This document shows, piece by piece, positions 1 to 25,479 of a stretch of DNA of 64,000 nt. Position numbers and translations under genes: made by a program. The notes under the pieces were generated by a model. That model had not been told where the DNA came from and did no database searches. It saw only the letters and a program-made list of their open reading frames with translations. The stretch lies in the NCBI GenBank assembly GCA_963921795.1, contig OY997659.1, positions 25,733,149 to 25,797,148 of the forward strand. The letters are read 5' to 3'. The DNA is from Nannobrachium achirus (Eukaryota; Chordata; Actinopteri; Myctophiformes; Myctophidae). Position 1 is the stretch's first letter; each line of letters begins with the position of its first letter.

Positions 1-596
1 GTGGGTCTGTGTGTGTGTCTGTGTGTGTGTCTGTCTGTGTGTCTGTGTGTATGTAGCCTGACTTCGGCGCGTAACTAGTGCCGCACCATTTACGCCACTC
101 GCGCAATATATACATCAAAATGTGCGGCTCGGCCGGGAATGGTGTTCTATTACCTTTCGTTCCGATCCGCCTTACCATGCCGACGTAATCGGCAAAAAAC
201 AACGCTTAATTGTCCCCATTGACTTATAATGGGACAATGCAAGAAATCACTTTCAAGTATTTTTCTCTCGTAAACCATAGGAGCTACAGTTTCAAACCTC
301 GGAGAGGAGCTTCATAATGATTTTAAGAATGAATCGAAAAATAATTACATCACTCGGCCTCATGGTGGCGCTATAACGGCCCACTTTACGTTTTGCCCCG
401 TAACTCTTGAACCGTAGATCGGAAAATTTAAATTCTTTTTTCCCTGGATTCCTTGGGTCAAGACGCATCTCCCCATATAGGCCACGCGCATTTGCGCCAG
501 GATAGATTTTCCGCCATCTTGAATTTACTCCAAAACACACTTTTTGCTCCTTTTCCTACATATTTTCTTCAAATGTCACAAAAATCGGTACACATG

Positions 597-652
<56 letters not shown>

Positions 653-678
653 CTCCACTTCACACGGGTGTGATTTTT
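1..678 (+). repeat. Microsatellite-carrying dispersed repeat, copy A (cut by window edge)
   Basis: Starts inside a GT/CTGT tract, passes through GTATGTAGCCTGA and a unique core with CATTGACTTATAATGGG, and ends in (AC)25 at 601-650, AGCTCC and the hairpin CACACGGGTGTG plus T5. It shares the core with the copies at 52690-53410 and 60434-61152 but is more diverged. Reading frames inside it are repeated in all three copies and are not genes. Confidence 0.75.
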
Positions 679-1364
679 CTTTTAGATTGGACATGGTTTG
701 GCACCATAACCCTAAACCAGGGATGCCTGATCTGTTGTGCTGTCTGTTGTTTATCTTCCCTTGTGAGATTAACACTCTTTACTGCTACAGTATGTTACAT
801 CTGATTCAGTGCCCATCGGCCTCTGTGTAATGAAGTGTCTTGAGTTGAGATTGAAGCCACTTGCCCATGTAACGGTTGAGCCATTTGTAAAAGGTGTCGA
901 TTAGTGGTGGCAGGTGAGTAGAGATGCTGTCCCAGGTGAGCTGTTGGTAATGTTGGCAGTCGGGGTAAATGAAGCAGACAAATGGGTCAAGTGCTGTTTT
1001 AGTTGATTGTGTGGTAACTTGCTAGGGCGCTCGTCTGTATGTGTGTGTGGGGGGCCAGAGTGTGATCTCACTGTCTTGAGATGCCGCTTTACCAGAAGAC
1101 ATAGCCAAGTAGCCATTTGCCTTTCTGTCTGTCAAAGTTTCAGGTTGTTGTTCTGTCCTATAGGCACTTACTGTTGGAAAGATTTACAAAATGTATGTGA
1201 CCGTATTGCTCTGACACTATAGGCATCAAATGCAACTTTTTGGATACTGAGCAATATCTTCTGGTTCAGTCAATTACTCTAAATGTATGGGTAATGTGTA
1301 GAATCTGGCTTTGTGGTAAAATGAGCAGATCCCATTTTCTCTTTTGTTTAATTAGTCTGTTTAG

Positions 1365-13135
<11,771 letters not shown>

Positions 13136-15050
13136 ACTCTCCCAAAGCCCACAAAAAGAATCCACAATCCCTATATGGGGAAATAAAAGAAATCTTGCTT
13201 ATGTGTCCACCTATATGAAACATTTGGGAAGCTAAAAATGTGATATACACAAACATGCAGTGAGGGTGTTGCTGCCACAGCCTTGGTTTATGTCAAGTTT
13301 GGTGTACAATCATGCCTAAAGACTAACAAGCGTGTGTGTGTGTGCGCGTGTGTGTGTTTATTTAAGTGATTTAACTGTGTGGTTTTCAACAGGGAGAAAT
13401 GGAATCTGATAAGTTGGAAGTGAAAGCACAACTTTGCCCAGAAAGAGAGAGGTTTGCAAGAGGCTATTTAAGCCTGTAACACTTGTTTGGCTTCCATAGT
13501 TAAGGAAAAAAAATCACCCTCAGTTTGACTTTTTTTGTCCCCCATTTATGATGCATATCCCTCATTTATTGGAAATTGCTATGCTGTGCTGGCATGAGTT
13601 TCAAACTCCCGAAGTGAGTGTAGCAGAGTTATTGCACTCTTGTTTGTAGATGTAATGTTAGGCAGGACAAGTCCACTCATCAACACTAGAGTTTTATTGC
13701 AGACTAGCAAAGCTCTTTTTATGGGTCTAGTTGCAATCCATCCTCAGGAATTTGTTTTCTCTTTTTGCTGTTTAAAATACAAACTTTTAGATATTTAAAT
13801 AAATGCTGCTGCTCATTGTTAAACTAAGTAATTTTACCTTTTTTGTGAACTTTTGTTTTCTATGACATTTTGCTTTGAGTTTATAGATGATGGCTGGGAA
13901 TGTTGACTCAAGCTCACTTTAATGTTTATCCTGACATGCGGTCATCTCTTTATTACTCATGATCTATGTTGTCCTGCCCTCCATTGAGCCACTTTAGTTC
14001 AGGTTGGTTCTGAAAGGAACTTCCAATACCAAGTCGTTCAAAAGGCAAGTGGAGCTACAGTTCATCAGGTCAGGTTGAATATTGATTTAACAATCCAAAA
14101 TGCATTTGTTGTCATGGCTCCCTATAAGCCCCTTATTCTCATATAAGCTACATATTCAATTAGTATTTTTATGGGGGTTTTAAGACTTTTCATGCCGTTG
14201 CACAGACATGGTATTGTGCAAAAATGATAAGAGTGCAAGAATGTTCCTCTTACCTGATAATTGGAGATATAAAAAGAAGAATATGCTGAGACATAAAATA
14301 AAAAAAAAAGGAAAAGAATCTCATCCCCCAAAATACACTAAATTGTTCAAAATGGTAATCCTTTGGCTGTCAGAAGAAAATACCTAGGTTTTTTGCTGGC
14401 AAAGGTTTTAATTGTAGTAAAATGCATTTAAAGGAAGAATTTCCCTTATGTCCATAAATACATGTTTGCCAAATCGTGGCCACATCCCAAAATTTGACAA
14501 TTTCCAGGCATCAGTATCCATTACAAGTGGTGCATGGCATTCTGTTGCCATCATTTTTTAAGTGTCTTAGGTGCTTAATTTTTTTGATTAATCTTTTATC
14601 CCTAGAAAAAAAAGGACACTTGCCCAGCTGTGCCTGCAGGATTAATGTTACCTTTTGAGGTGATAAACAGTATACTGAATCCCTGGTGATATCTGGTTTT
14701 GAATTGCTGGACACAAACATGCTTCAATGAGGACTCTTTAAGGAGAAAGGTCTGAACACTTGAATTAGTTCCTCTTGAATTCATGCATGCTGTTTCCATT
14801 TTCTCTTGAGTTTACCTCTACTTTTATTTTGTAGTACTTACGTTGTACATGACCGCAACTGAACAGCCAACGAGTAAAGGGTGTAAATTGTAACTGACAG
14901 CTCTAGTGTGTTCTCCTGTATGAATAAATAGAAAGAATACAGTACATTACTGTAGGTGCTGACTCAAACTTTCTGAGTTTGATCAGAAAGTATGACTTGG
15001 ACATATAATGCAAAATGTAACATATGTGAATAAAATATAAACACACAGAT
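13136..15050 (+). other. ubr3: ubr3 3' untranslated region (inferred)
   Basis: About 1.9 kb of AT-rich non-coding sequence follows the stop. AATAAA hexamers occur at 13798-13803, 14923-14928 and 15029-15034. The last is followed by a T/GT-rich stretch, which suits a distal poly(A) site. A short GT tract lies at 13331-13357. The end point is inferred and could be nearer if an earlier signal is used. Confidence 0.55.
15029..15034 (+). terminator. Candidate distal poly(A) signal of ubr3
   Basis: AATAAA with a T/GT-rich downstream region (about 15052-15075). Earlier alternative hexamers lie at 13798-13803 and 14923-14928. Confidence 0.4.
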
Positions 15051-15301
15051 GTAATGTTCGTTTTCATTTTTTCCTGCCGGAAGCGCTTTTACATCTTAAT
15101 AATATGCCTATTATACAGTAGTAGCACACATGATTGGCAAGCATCAGGCCTTCTCTAGCCTCATGTATTTACAATTGCCATTTAAGGGCGATTTCCTAGT
15201 CTTGCTGTCGCAATTGAAGCAATCTCCAGGGAGGCCGACTGTCAGCATTACAGGGTTGTTTATTTGTTTCAGCCGAGCATGAACGACAGTTGAGGTTGGA
15301 G

Positions 15302-15427
15302 CAGTGATTTCCAATCTGTGGGCCATGAGGATAATGCAAGTGGATCATGTTAATATAGCATTAATCAAATAAAATGTATATGGTATTTCTCCTTGAAAAA
15401 TGTTGCACAATAGGTTGGGAACCACTG
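15302..15427. mobile_element. Short hAT-like MITE
   Basis: Ends CAGTGATTTCCAATC and GGTTGGGAACCACTG are inverted repeats over 126 bp. Flanks GGTTGGAG (15294-15301) and GGTTATAG (15428-15435) agree at 6 of 8 bases, as expected of a decayed 8-bp duplication. Confidence 0.65.
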
Positions 15428-15656
15428 GGTTATAGGAAACTAGCTCTTACCCGTTCAAAGATATGAGCTCCAAAATGATGTGCAGTGTGTGGGTTATGGG
15501 ATGTGCACTGTGCATACAGTATATGAGGGATGGAAAGTAACTTTAACTGGTGCTTGCATGATAATATCTAGGAGCATCAATGTAAGAAATACCCGTTTCG
15601 TTTAATGGCTACCCCCCCCCCCACCCGCCCACCCGCCTGCGCACACACCCGCCTGC

Positions 15657-15659
<3 letters not shown>

Positions 15660-15714
<55 letters not shown>
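15660..15714. repeat. (AC)n microsatellite and adjacent 26-bp duplication
   Basis: A pure AC tract preceded by C-rich CCCGCC sequence. Just after it, TGCCTCATGCTAGATGCAG with its right flank is present twice in tandem (15741-15793). Confidence 0.85.
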
Positions 15715-15718
<4 letters not shown>

Positions 15719-16094
15719 AGAGAGAGCTGGTTAAACATGTTGCCTCATGCTAGATGCAGAATAGATGTGCCTCATGCTAGATGCAGAATAGATAGTAGAT
15801 ACACCATAAAAATGCTAATATACAGTATATGATTTGTGAAAGTGACAAACGGGCTTCACAGTTATGTTAGGTGTGTTCATATGCTAATGGTGATGCGATT
15901 TCAGATCAATTGCTCCAGCCACTGAGGAGAAACGCTGTTTCAGACAGACACTCACTCAGACATTCGCAAAATTATAGTATAGATGTGACGGCAAGCATTT
16001 CAGTTCTTTCAAGTTCAAATCCTACTCTGCTTCAAGATCAGACTACTTGCATGAATCCTTTCAATGACAACTGTTTTTTTTTCTTCTTTTTTAA

Positions 16095-16583
16095 AGCTGT
16101 ACTGTGGAAGCTGCTCAACTAGTGGTCAGTAGCGGTATTGCTTTTTTCGGCCGTTTTTCGCCGCGGACCACCGGAACGGGGGTCCGCGGACCACCGCGGC
16201 CGCCGCGACCACCTCCGCCTCGCCGATACGAATCCATAGAGCTGTCTCCCGTCATTTTTAGACCAGGATTGGGAGTAGCATGCAAGATTGCTTCACTAAT
16301 GTAAACACAGTTGTGAGGGAAGCTATTTTCTGAAGAGACAGCAAGACTCGCTGTGATTGGCCGGTGGTGTATGATCGGCGCTGTGATTGGCCGGTAGTGT
16401 ATCATGTGGGAGATGACATCATTTTGCCGGGAAATACAGCCCCTGTCATGGGTATGTAGAAAACATATAAAGAAAAGGCTTTTGGGGCTGAAATTAACGG
16501 AGTGGGTGTTCTAAAACTTTAGCGATTTAATAGTTAGGAACATTTTAAGATTTGTTTTATTAAAAAAGTTACATAGTATAACT
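16095..16583. mobile_element. TTAA-flanked MITE with GC-rich core
   Basis: TTAA at 16091-16094 and 16584-16587 flanks imperfect inverted ends AGCTGTACTGTGGAAG and CATAGTATAACT. The interior has a GC-rich hairpin-forming stretch (16147-16225) and two direct copies of GTGATTGGCCGGT (near 16352 and 16382). No transposase. The TTAA target fits piggyBac- or Kolobok-type transposition. Confidence 0.6.
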
Positions 16584-16732
16584 TTAATAGTCATTGGACT
16601 AGAATGACTAGGCCAATGTGTGGCCACAAGGGGTCATTTGACATAGTAAAAAATTTAATGGGAGAAATACTAAATGATTGCTTACAGTAGAAACACTGAA
16701 AACCACAATGTCTTCATGTTTAGACTATATTA

Positions 16733-16846
<114 letters not shown>

Positions 16847-18038
16847 CAGAGACGTTAAATTAAACTAGTTTATAGGCCTATTAGAGCCCACAGACTTAGA
16901 ATTTAAGCAGAATTCCACTGTTTGGTGCAACATTTACAAAATATACCCTAATTAAGATGGGCCTAGCCTACTTATTGTTAAAATATAGATGTTTGTTCAA
17001 AAAAATTAGTTTATTATTTGAGGATCAACCAATTACATGGGCTGTATATTTGTGTGGTGGACCATTGGACCCTGCACAATTACTGCTGTTCATCTAAAAG
17101 GAAAGTGTGTTGCCGTTGCTATAGAATAATTTCTGGAAGACAAAATGTGCAACATTGTGCGTGTGGGGGATAAGTGGGTTAAAGTTTCATAAACAATGGA
17201 GGCCTTCGAGGTAATGACCAGTGGGCGCCACAAAGCCTTTCATGCCTAATTAGTGGAAATTGTGAGGCATGTAGGCACATAGCTCCAGTCCAAACTGAAT
17301 GTTAAGGCGGAGAGAAGAAGTCCAATGTTTTGAAATGTTGCTATAAAGGCAACGCTTGAACGAGCATCGCTGAACACATGTTCAACTTCGAATTTGAGCA
17401 GTTTATTCCAGGCACAGGTAAGCATGGATGCTTTCAACGCAATAAACTACTCCCAGGGCCATATAAAGTGATATAACGTTAGATAGCCACTGCAGTGTCA
17501 AGTCAATCTCTTTGCTCATGAGGGTATTGCTTCCTCTTTGTAGAAGGACTCGCGCAGGTGCCTATATCACATTACTGTTAATTATTAAATTCCTTCACTC
17601 GGGAAAGAGAAAAATCAGTTCGGAATGGATATGTGGCTATGGACGGTAAGCTGTAATGTTACTTAAAGAATTCCAGTGTTAACTTAGTTTAACAGTAGCA
17701 CTTTATCATAATGCCAATATAGTCTATTGTACAGTACAGTAGGTTGCTAGCTACTACTGTTGGATACATTGAACGAACGACCAAACTGTGGGTCATGAAA
17801 GTGATGCTCGCTTGCATTCTTCATGTAGGCTAGAATGACTTGTGCTGCCTGTAATGCTAGTTTTATTTCATGTTTCTTCTATTATCAGGTAGGAATGGAA
17901 ACACGGATGCAGCAGAGACTGGGTAGGAGACAGTTTACTCATCTAAGCTTGGCACAGGGCATTTTATTTAGTCTAGATATAGGCCTAGAGGTGTGTTCAC
18001 TGTTTATTTTTATTTTGAGACACATGTTAATGCCTCAG

Positions 18039-18043
<5 letters not shown>

Positions 18044-18097
<54 letters not shown>

Positions 18098-18108
18098 CGT
18101 GTGTGTGA
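18044..18108. repeat. (TG)n microsatellite
   Basis: TG run with GCGTGC interruptions near its right end. Confidence 0.92.
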
Positions 18109-21100
18109 GTGTTCAGTTTAATAGAGAGAAACACAAATCAATATTTGACAAGTAAAGCAATATGTAGAGTCTTTAGAGAGTCTCCCTTGCAATTTGAACC
18201 AGGCAAATTGGCCCAAATATTTTATCAGAGTTATTCCAGTTTACCATGTTCAATCAGACTGGATGTCATAGTTCATGGCCTGTGTAGAAATATATGGTCT
18301 TGCGACTCTGTGAAATATTTATTTTTTATTTTCTTTATTTACATTATCGCATAGATTAGTTCTTCTGAGACTACATTTAATTTAGCCTACTGTACCGTAT
18401 GCCTGACATCTACAATAGTATTGAAGTCACATGTCATGAATTATCTCTATAGCAAACAATACAGTATATTGTTAAGTGTGACCAAAATACATGCATTATT
18501 GCAAAATGAATTGTGTAAGTTGGCAGCATACTTCAATTTGACCACTGTTCAGCATATATTTGACCAAAACCCCATGGCACACTTTAGGTACCTCTAAGCC
18601 ACTGTAGAACAGTATGGTATATCTGAAGAGAACCCTATTCATTTAGAAACAGTGATACGCAGGATCACTTTTTACTATTGCTATCCCCCGTATGTCTATG
18701 AAACGTGAAAGTAAAAATGAAAGGGAGATGGATGGGTGGCAGCAGCAGGTATGTCACTGTGGTTATGAAGTTGGTGACTTCCACCACAACTACTTTGTTG
18801 AGTTATTTAATCCCATGTACTTTGGCTCCCTATAACCCAACACACATGGTGCCAACATGTTTCAGTGTACAGTATAATTACAGCTCACAGTCACAGATAC
18901 AATAGAGGGTATGCGTGGTGTGACATCATCATCATCAGTGATGTTACTATGTTTTCAATGTAATGGGTCCCGGGACCCACAGGTGGTCTTTCAAATGGGT
19001 CCCAGAAAAGTTTTATGAGTCCTCAATACAATGTTTTCGAGCGCTGTGAGCTTGTAGATCGGCTATTTTCAAAATGTTTGCCTATTTCTTATATTTATTT
19101 TACAATTTGGCTAATGTTTGAACTTAGAACTACTAAAACTACTAAAACATGTGCCCCTAATGAATTCGGGCGCGCAAAATGGCGTCGGACGTCGGTGGAA
19201 TCAAAACATTGACGTTTCTATCGTCTGTTTAAGACTTTCTACGTGGATTTTATTTGTGTTAACGTAGGGTAAAGTAGGATGCTTTCACCCATGAACAATG
19301 GTGGTGTCTGTGGAATTTTAAAATGTTTTTCTTTTACCGCGACCCGGTAAATTATTTTAACATGGACTCCAATGGAGGCGCATCCCCGGGACCCCAGGAC
19401 CATGACATGAATGAGTCCCTGGGCGACTTGAATGAGTTTTTGATGCGGGATGCGCACGTAATGACATCACTGCATCATACCTGGAAGTTATGCTGGAACG
19501 CCTACTGAGTGGCAAAAAACTATTTCTTTTGGCCTTGACAGCCCATACATCCAAACAGAAAAGTCCTATCTGATTGCATTAAACGACGTTAAACAACATT
19601 AAGCAACATTAAACAACGTTAAACTCACTTTGCCACTCGATTTACCATTCAGTTTATGCATGTGCATACCCTCTATAGAGGAACACAATGTCTCTTTATA
19701 GGTACGTTTTTAAGATTAAATGTTCCTTATCTCAAACAGGGTTTAGATAGGATTTTTTTTTTTACTCAATAACCCAGGAGACACTGTGGCTTAGAAGAAA
19801 CGACCCCAAAGAGAGAAGAGCTTTTCCATCTGCATGGCAGAATATGGTGAGAAATTAGATGATAGTGTGGAAGGTTGTGTAAATTCTACACAGTAGCATC
19901 CACATATCATGTATATTATTATCATTTAATATACACAGTAGCAGGGCAAAGGCTGGTAAATAGCATAAAGACGTGTATTAGAAGTTCAGTTTATTATGCA
20001 TGAATGCACACTATTAGCTCAGTGTACATTCCTTTTTTTTGTGTGCCCAGCAGTATGGATTCTTGGTCAGCCAGGGTGAGAACAAGGACACGATGCTTCA
20101 GTCCTGGCTGGTGGCTGGTGGAGGTTTACTGCAAAGCCTACTCATATCCCCTTAGCGCGGGGATTATAGTTGAGAGTATTTCTTAACCAAAGACTGACCC
20201 CTGGGCTTAACCGTTGGAGTTACTGTAAGGCTTTCCATTGAGGGTGGGATTGAAAGTGTAATGTATGTGTGTGTGCGCGTGTGCATGTGTGTGTGTGTAA
20301 GAGAGAGAGAAAGTAGTTAGATGGAAGCAGAAAATTAGATTACTAACTTACACTTTTTCCACAATGCTCTCATGACAAAGAAAGCCTCTGTTGCAACTGG
20401 ACACATAATGGAAGAGAGTTACCATGTCTGCACATATATGTCACCCTGTATGATTTGACTATGAAAATGTATGCTTATACTTATTGCTAAAGGAAGGAGC
20501 ACTTTTATAATTATACTTGTTCCCAATGCTGAACTTCAAATCATTCACATAAAATTTACATTATAGACTGTGTTGGGCTTTGGATTTGGGTTTTGTTTTA
20601 GATAGGAGAGATAGACACAAAGGAAAGAGTAGAGAGGGCTAAGGAGTTTGCAAGCAACACAGATCTCTGGCTGGAACCAATCCGCGACAATACAATAATG
20701 TGGTCAATGCACGATGCCCTGGGCCAGTTTAGCTGTGGGTCCAGCAAGCACATTCGTATTATATTTTCTTGCAGATGACCTTACTGACTAGCACTGGCCA
20801 ACATATCTTCTTTGTAGGGCGGAAAGCTTCTATGTCTTAAACTGTTACTTTTCAGGACAACCTGTGATCTAATGGATCCAGTATAGTTACAGTATTATTT
20901 AGTGACAACTGACAAGCTCTTTAATAATGACAGTGTCATATGGCAAATTAAAATAGCCATCAAATCATGAAAAAAAAAAAAAAGATAGACTAGAGTATTG
21001 AGGTACAAGGTTTCGTCCCTACAACGATGATATTGAACTGCAAATAGAACAATGTGTAACCTGAGCAATTCCATCATCCAGCAGCATTGGTCTACTGTTC

Positions 21101-21307
21101 TAAGCAGAAATTGTGCACCTTCAATTAAGAATTGCAGTTGGTTTTGGTGTAGCCTTATAAGTGGATTATAAAGGCGATTATAATGCATCATAGACACAAC
21201 ATTCACTAAGTGTTTACCAACAGATTATATTGTTGGTGCAAATTATTTTTCCCTGAATTGTGGAACGCCTCTCAATTTCATTTTGGCTCTGATTGTATCT
21301 ACTTTTT

Positions 21308-21349
21308 GAGCGGTGGTCACAACGCTCCTATACGTGGCCGTGTGTGTGG

Positions 21350-21383
<34 letters not shown>

Positions 21384-21453
21384 ATGTCTGTCTCCGGGTA
21401 TGTAGCCTGCAGTAACCTTTTCTGACCACACATGTTAAGGGAGGGGCGCTGTT

Positions 21454-21506
<53 letters not shown>

Positions 21507-21535
21507 ACCGCTCAGTTCACACGAGTGTGATTTTT
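21308..21535 (+). repeat. Microsatellite-carrying dispersed repeat, short form
   Basis: Starts GAGCGGTGGTCACA, then CCTATACGTGGCCGTGTG, a CTGT tract, GTATGTAGCCTGC, AAGGGAGGGGCGCTGTTG, an AC tract, CACCGCTC and the hairpin end CACACGAGTGTG plus T5. GAGCGGTG and CACCGCTC are inverted. It lacks the 500-bp core of the long form. Confidence 0.75.
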
Positions 21536-22918
21536 CTGCAAGCGGTGTTAAACGTGTGAAAAGCACCAAGGTACTGGGCGGAAAGGATACAGGCGACATC
21601 AAAGCTCTCTGGAGATACAAGCCTATATAGTACAGTGTCATTGTTAGATCCCTTGGGTTTGGAACTCATGGCAACGTAGCATCTAGTGTTTTTGCTTCTG
21701 GGTGGAAAATTGTTTTGTTTTCAGCCATAGCCATTCAGCATTTAGATGACATCCAACAGATTGTTTCACGTGTTGCTGTAGTTACACACTGTCACCGCAA
21801 GATCAAGTATAAAGAATAAAGATGTTCAATTAATTAAGTTATATAATCAAATTCATTAAATGGATACTCCTAACTTTATATTCCATAATCCTAAAGGACT
21901 TTGTAGATAAGTGAAGCCTACTGTGTGGGATAATCATTACACTTTTACAACTCTTATTATGGCATAATTATATTGACAGCAAATATACCTATTTGAGTGG
22001 CATAGCAAAAGAGATGTCAAAGGTTGTCTGGACTCAGCCATGGGTGAAATGTAATAACAGTTGTAAGTAAAGATGACTTTATTTACAAAGGGGAGACTGG
22101 CAGGAGTCCTATGACGGAGTAACTCTCACGGACTTCCTGGTTACCCTGCATGCAACCCGAGATCCTTCATATCGGCGACCATTATGAGTGGATAGATACA
22201 TCTGCCACCTGAATATTTAAAAGTAGATCACATTGCAGAATGCTTCTGAATGAATAATTAATCACCTTTGATTAGCATGGTTTGGTCCAGCACATTTAGT
22301 TGAGAGGGGTAGATGGAAACATTTTCACAGACATTGACACGGGATCACGAGTCAGAAACAGGTATGTGTGACTTATGGTTCTATGGTCTAAGGCATCAGA
22401 AATAAGTTCTCAGAATAGCATTTTTAAGCATTTAACAGTTGAACAGAATAAATCAGTGTAGTGTATAGTAGTATATGAGGTTGCTAATAGTTGGCATGAA
22501 ATGTACTGGCGTATTCATTCACATGTAAATAATTTCATTTCATCAGGTGATTTCATCAAAGATTAGGTGGATTCGTGATCATTTAGGATGGATTCATGAT
22601 TGATTAGTGACTGTTGAAATACCTTTTTATTTTCATTACTGTTTTGGAAAGAAATTGATTGTTGATTAGCCATGTTAGTGATATTACTGCAGATATTAAT
22701 TGTGTAATTCACTGTATTTCATCAGCGACTTCAGTAAGCTTTATAAACAATGCTACTGTGTTTTTGAGACTTGACCCTTTGTTACGTAATGGCAGGAGAA
22801 AGTTGATATTGTAGAATGGGTATCTGCTGTTGCTCACGATCACAGATAGACAGCTGCTCTAGAGCAATATGAGCCTACTGTTACAAAAGTTGGTGATGCT
22901 ACCTTGACAACAGGTGAC

Positions 22919-23350
22919 CAGTGGTGTAAAGCAACGAAGTACATTTACTCAACAATTTTGAGGTATTTGTACTACTGGACTATTTCCAATTTTCTACTCC
23001 ACTACATCTCAGATCCAAATTGAAAACCTTAGTTACAAGTTACTTTGCAGATATAAATTATAATATTATTATAAAACATACATTAACCTATTTAACCCTA
23101 TTTAATAGCTTACCTAGGCTATTTTCTAAATAGCAGATCTAGAAGCTCACAACACATCGCATTGCGACACAGCTTGCTATTTTAAAACATTTTGTGCTTT
23201 TACTTTTGGTACTTTAAGTACATTTTGATGCCAACACTTTCACAATTTTACTCAAGTACATTTTGAATTCCGGACTTTTACAGAACGGGGTTTTTCTATA
23301 TTGCAGTATTGATACTTTTATTTAGTATTTGAGTACTTTTTCCACCACTG
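22919..23350. mobile_element. hAT-like MITE with near-perfect TSD
   Basis: Ends CAGTGGTGTAAAGCAACG and GAGTACTTTTTCCACCACTG form inverted repeats. Flanks CAGGTGAC (22911-22918) and CAGTTGAC (23351-23358) match at 7 of 8 bases. The interior has the ACTCAAGTACATTTT motif of a common fish family. A half-copy of the dispersed palindrome lies inside at 23131-23180. Confidence 0.8.
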
Positions 23351-24289
23351 CAGTTGACTAGCAACTAGCAAGGTACTCAAAGTACTGTTTAGATACTAAC
23401 TAGCATATACTAGTGTAGATACCACCAAGCTTTAGAAAACAGAATGATGTTAACACATTTTAAGGAAATAGGTCTTAGATCTTGTTCATTATAAAGGCAT
23501 GTGTGATGCAGTCTTATTCACTGGCATTTGGAAGGGGCAATTAATCCCAGAATGACCACTGACAGATTATTGATCGTATTTACTGTTAGATTAATCTGGA
23601 CATGTAGCCAAATATTTAGGTGGTCCTTTTACACAACATACTGTTAAAGAAAGCTATTTGTCCTCATGCTGTTATTTCCTCCCTCGAAGGGCACTCTGAA
23701 GGACATCAGCTCTATCTTTGTGCTGCATGTTTGAAAGTCCCCATAGATTGTGGTATATCTGTATAGCCTTAAGCCATCACTCAACCTGCTTGCACAACAA
23801 TTCATAAATCTATCTTCACAGGTGTCTTTGCAGCACTCTCAAGGGTTAAACATCACTCACATTCTCTCATATCAATCTGCTGAGTCCCCCCAAACGTGGC
23901 TCCCCAATGACCCCCTCAGGGTCATATGCATGTGATACATGACAAGAACACTCATGGGTTTATATATAAACACCACACGTGAATCGATCTTGTTTATTTA
24001 GAATTGCTGTCATTTCATGAAAATGGGAGGCATATTTCCTAAAATGTCAATATGACTTCCTAATGTATCATGTTATTCGAGTCACATTCAGCTGTTGTGA
24101 CACATGTTGCCTTGCACCACTGATCTTACATGCGGATGGTTATGCTGACATTTCCGCCAGAGCTAAAGGATGATTTATGCTAGGCCTTTGCACCGATGCT
24201 AATCATTAATCCTCTTGTGTGTGTTATTATGTGATACGTGTCCTTTTTTTAAATATATTTTGTGCGTGCGATGAAGTTCTGGTTGTGCA

Positions 24290-24440
24290 GATGGCAGGCA
24301 TAACTGAATCGGTAGAGAAGCCGACTGACCCTCGGCTGGCCCAGACTGCCCAGTGTATGTGTTGAGTGTCACTGAGCAAGACACTTAACCTTTAACAGCC
24401 CCCGGGGCACTGTATTAATTGCATCCACTGCTCCTAATAG
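24290..24440 (+). repeat. SINE-like sequence (unclassified)
   Basis: Contains GTCACTGAGCAAGACACTTA followed by CCTTTAACAGCCCCCGG, a block often seen in teleost SINE-type repeats. Boundaries and class are uncertain; this is recalled similarity only. Confidence 0.3.
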
Positions 24441-24821
24441 TTAGGATGGGTAAATGCAGGTAGAATTTCAGGCATTTGCGAATGTACAACAACTAAAGGG
24501 GTGGCTCATTTATTTTTATTTGATAATTTCATGAAACATTCTAATTGTTTCTGTGTTTAGTATTGGTGGGTTGGTTCACTGATCATTCAGGACGGCACCC
24601 GCCAAGTTAATCTCTGTCCAAATCCAATTGATCTTGAAGAGATTGTGCGTCTTAGTGGACTGTGACTGGGTCCCAGTGGAGAAGACCAAGTCAAGCTCTC
24701 TGTTATGCTAGAGTACTTGTCAACGATCCTCTTGGGGAGGCAATCTTTGTTGTTTTTGGTGCTGTTTTATTATGATCACTCGAGACTCTTTAGTTGTAAG
24801 TCATTTGTGTGAGACCGCCTT

Positions 24822-24850
24822 ATGAATCAGAAGAAAATAACACTGGCAAT
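24822..24850 (+). CDS. myo3b: Candidate first coding exon of myo3b
   Basis: An ATG opens nine codons (MNQKKITLA) plus two bases (AT), followed by a strong GTAAGTAAC donor. The 26126 exon needs exactly two incoming bases, and the join forms ATG in front of [10 protein letters not shown]. Human MYO3B begins with a Met two residues before its HLYGL, so either ATG could be the start. The evidence is only phase and splice signal, with no conserved domain in these nine codons. Confidence 0.3.
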
Positions 24851-25479
24851 GTAAGTAACGTCATTCTTCAGCCATCTGCTTTGTATTTAGCTTTCACCTC
24901 TGCTGATGTGGCTCCTTTGGCAAATAAAGTTATGTCATTGAGCTCAATCTATATAATAGGCCTATGGTAATGTACTCTGTCTGAACAATGCTCATGCAGT
25001 TGCATGTAACCAGTCGATACTTTTTAATGACTTGCCACTGTATTGAAGGCTGTATTCATAGGTGTTGCAAGGCTGAGCTGTGTTAAATAAATAATTTGCT
25101 TTTCCTTGATTAGGCGGCTATAGTGTTGTACAAGGATTAGCATTTCGTTTGTTTCTCTAAATATAGCAAATAAGTTCACCCGAAAGTCTTCATGCCTCAG
25201 GGTCCATTTCAGAGGGATCAACATTTTGTACGTGTTGCTATTCACTGAGAGAGTTGGAATTCAGATACTATAAAATGCTTACTGTCTTGTGTGTTTACTC
25301 TTGAAATCTTTCCTAAAAACATTTTAATTTGGCTAGTTTTGTCTGTCAGGCAGAAATGATGTCCAAAACCGTTACTTTTCAGGAATTGGAGAAAATAAAC
25401 CTGTGTTCCAATGGATCCATTGTAGTTAAAGATTTAATTTATACTTTTCATTGGGTAGATATTTATAATTCCCCTAGAA

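Noticed and set aside
453-830. Frame starting MGQDASPHIGHAHLRQDRFS, also at 52639-52917 and 60927-61172
   Set aside because: The same peptide recurs because three copies of one dispersed repeat share it; it then runs through the (AC)n as HTHT. Not a gene.
19323-19508. Frame containing MDSNGGASPGPQDHDMNESL
   Set aside because: Protein-like composition, but short, with no splice partner in phase and no recognised domain; it adjoins a palindrome half-copy. Possibly a transposon or pseudogene scrap.
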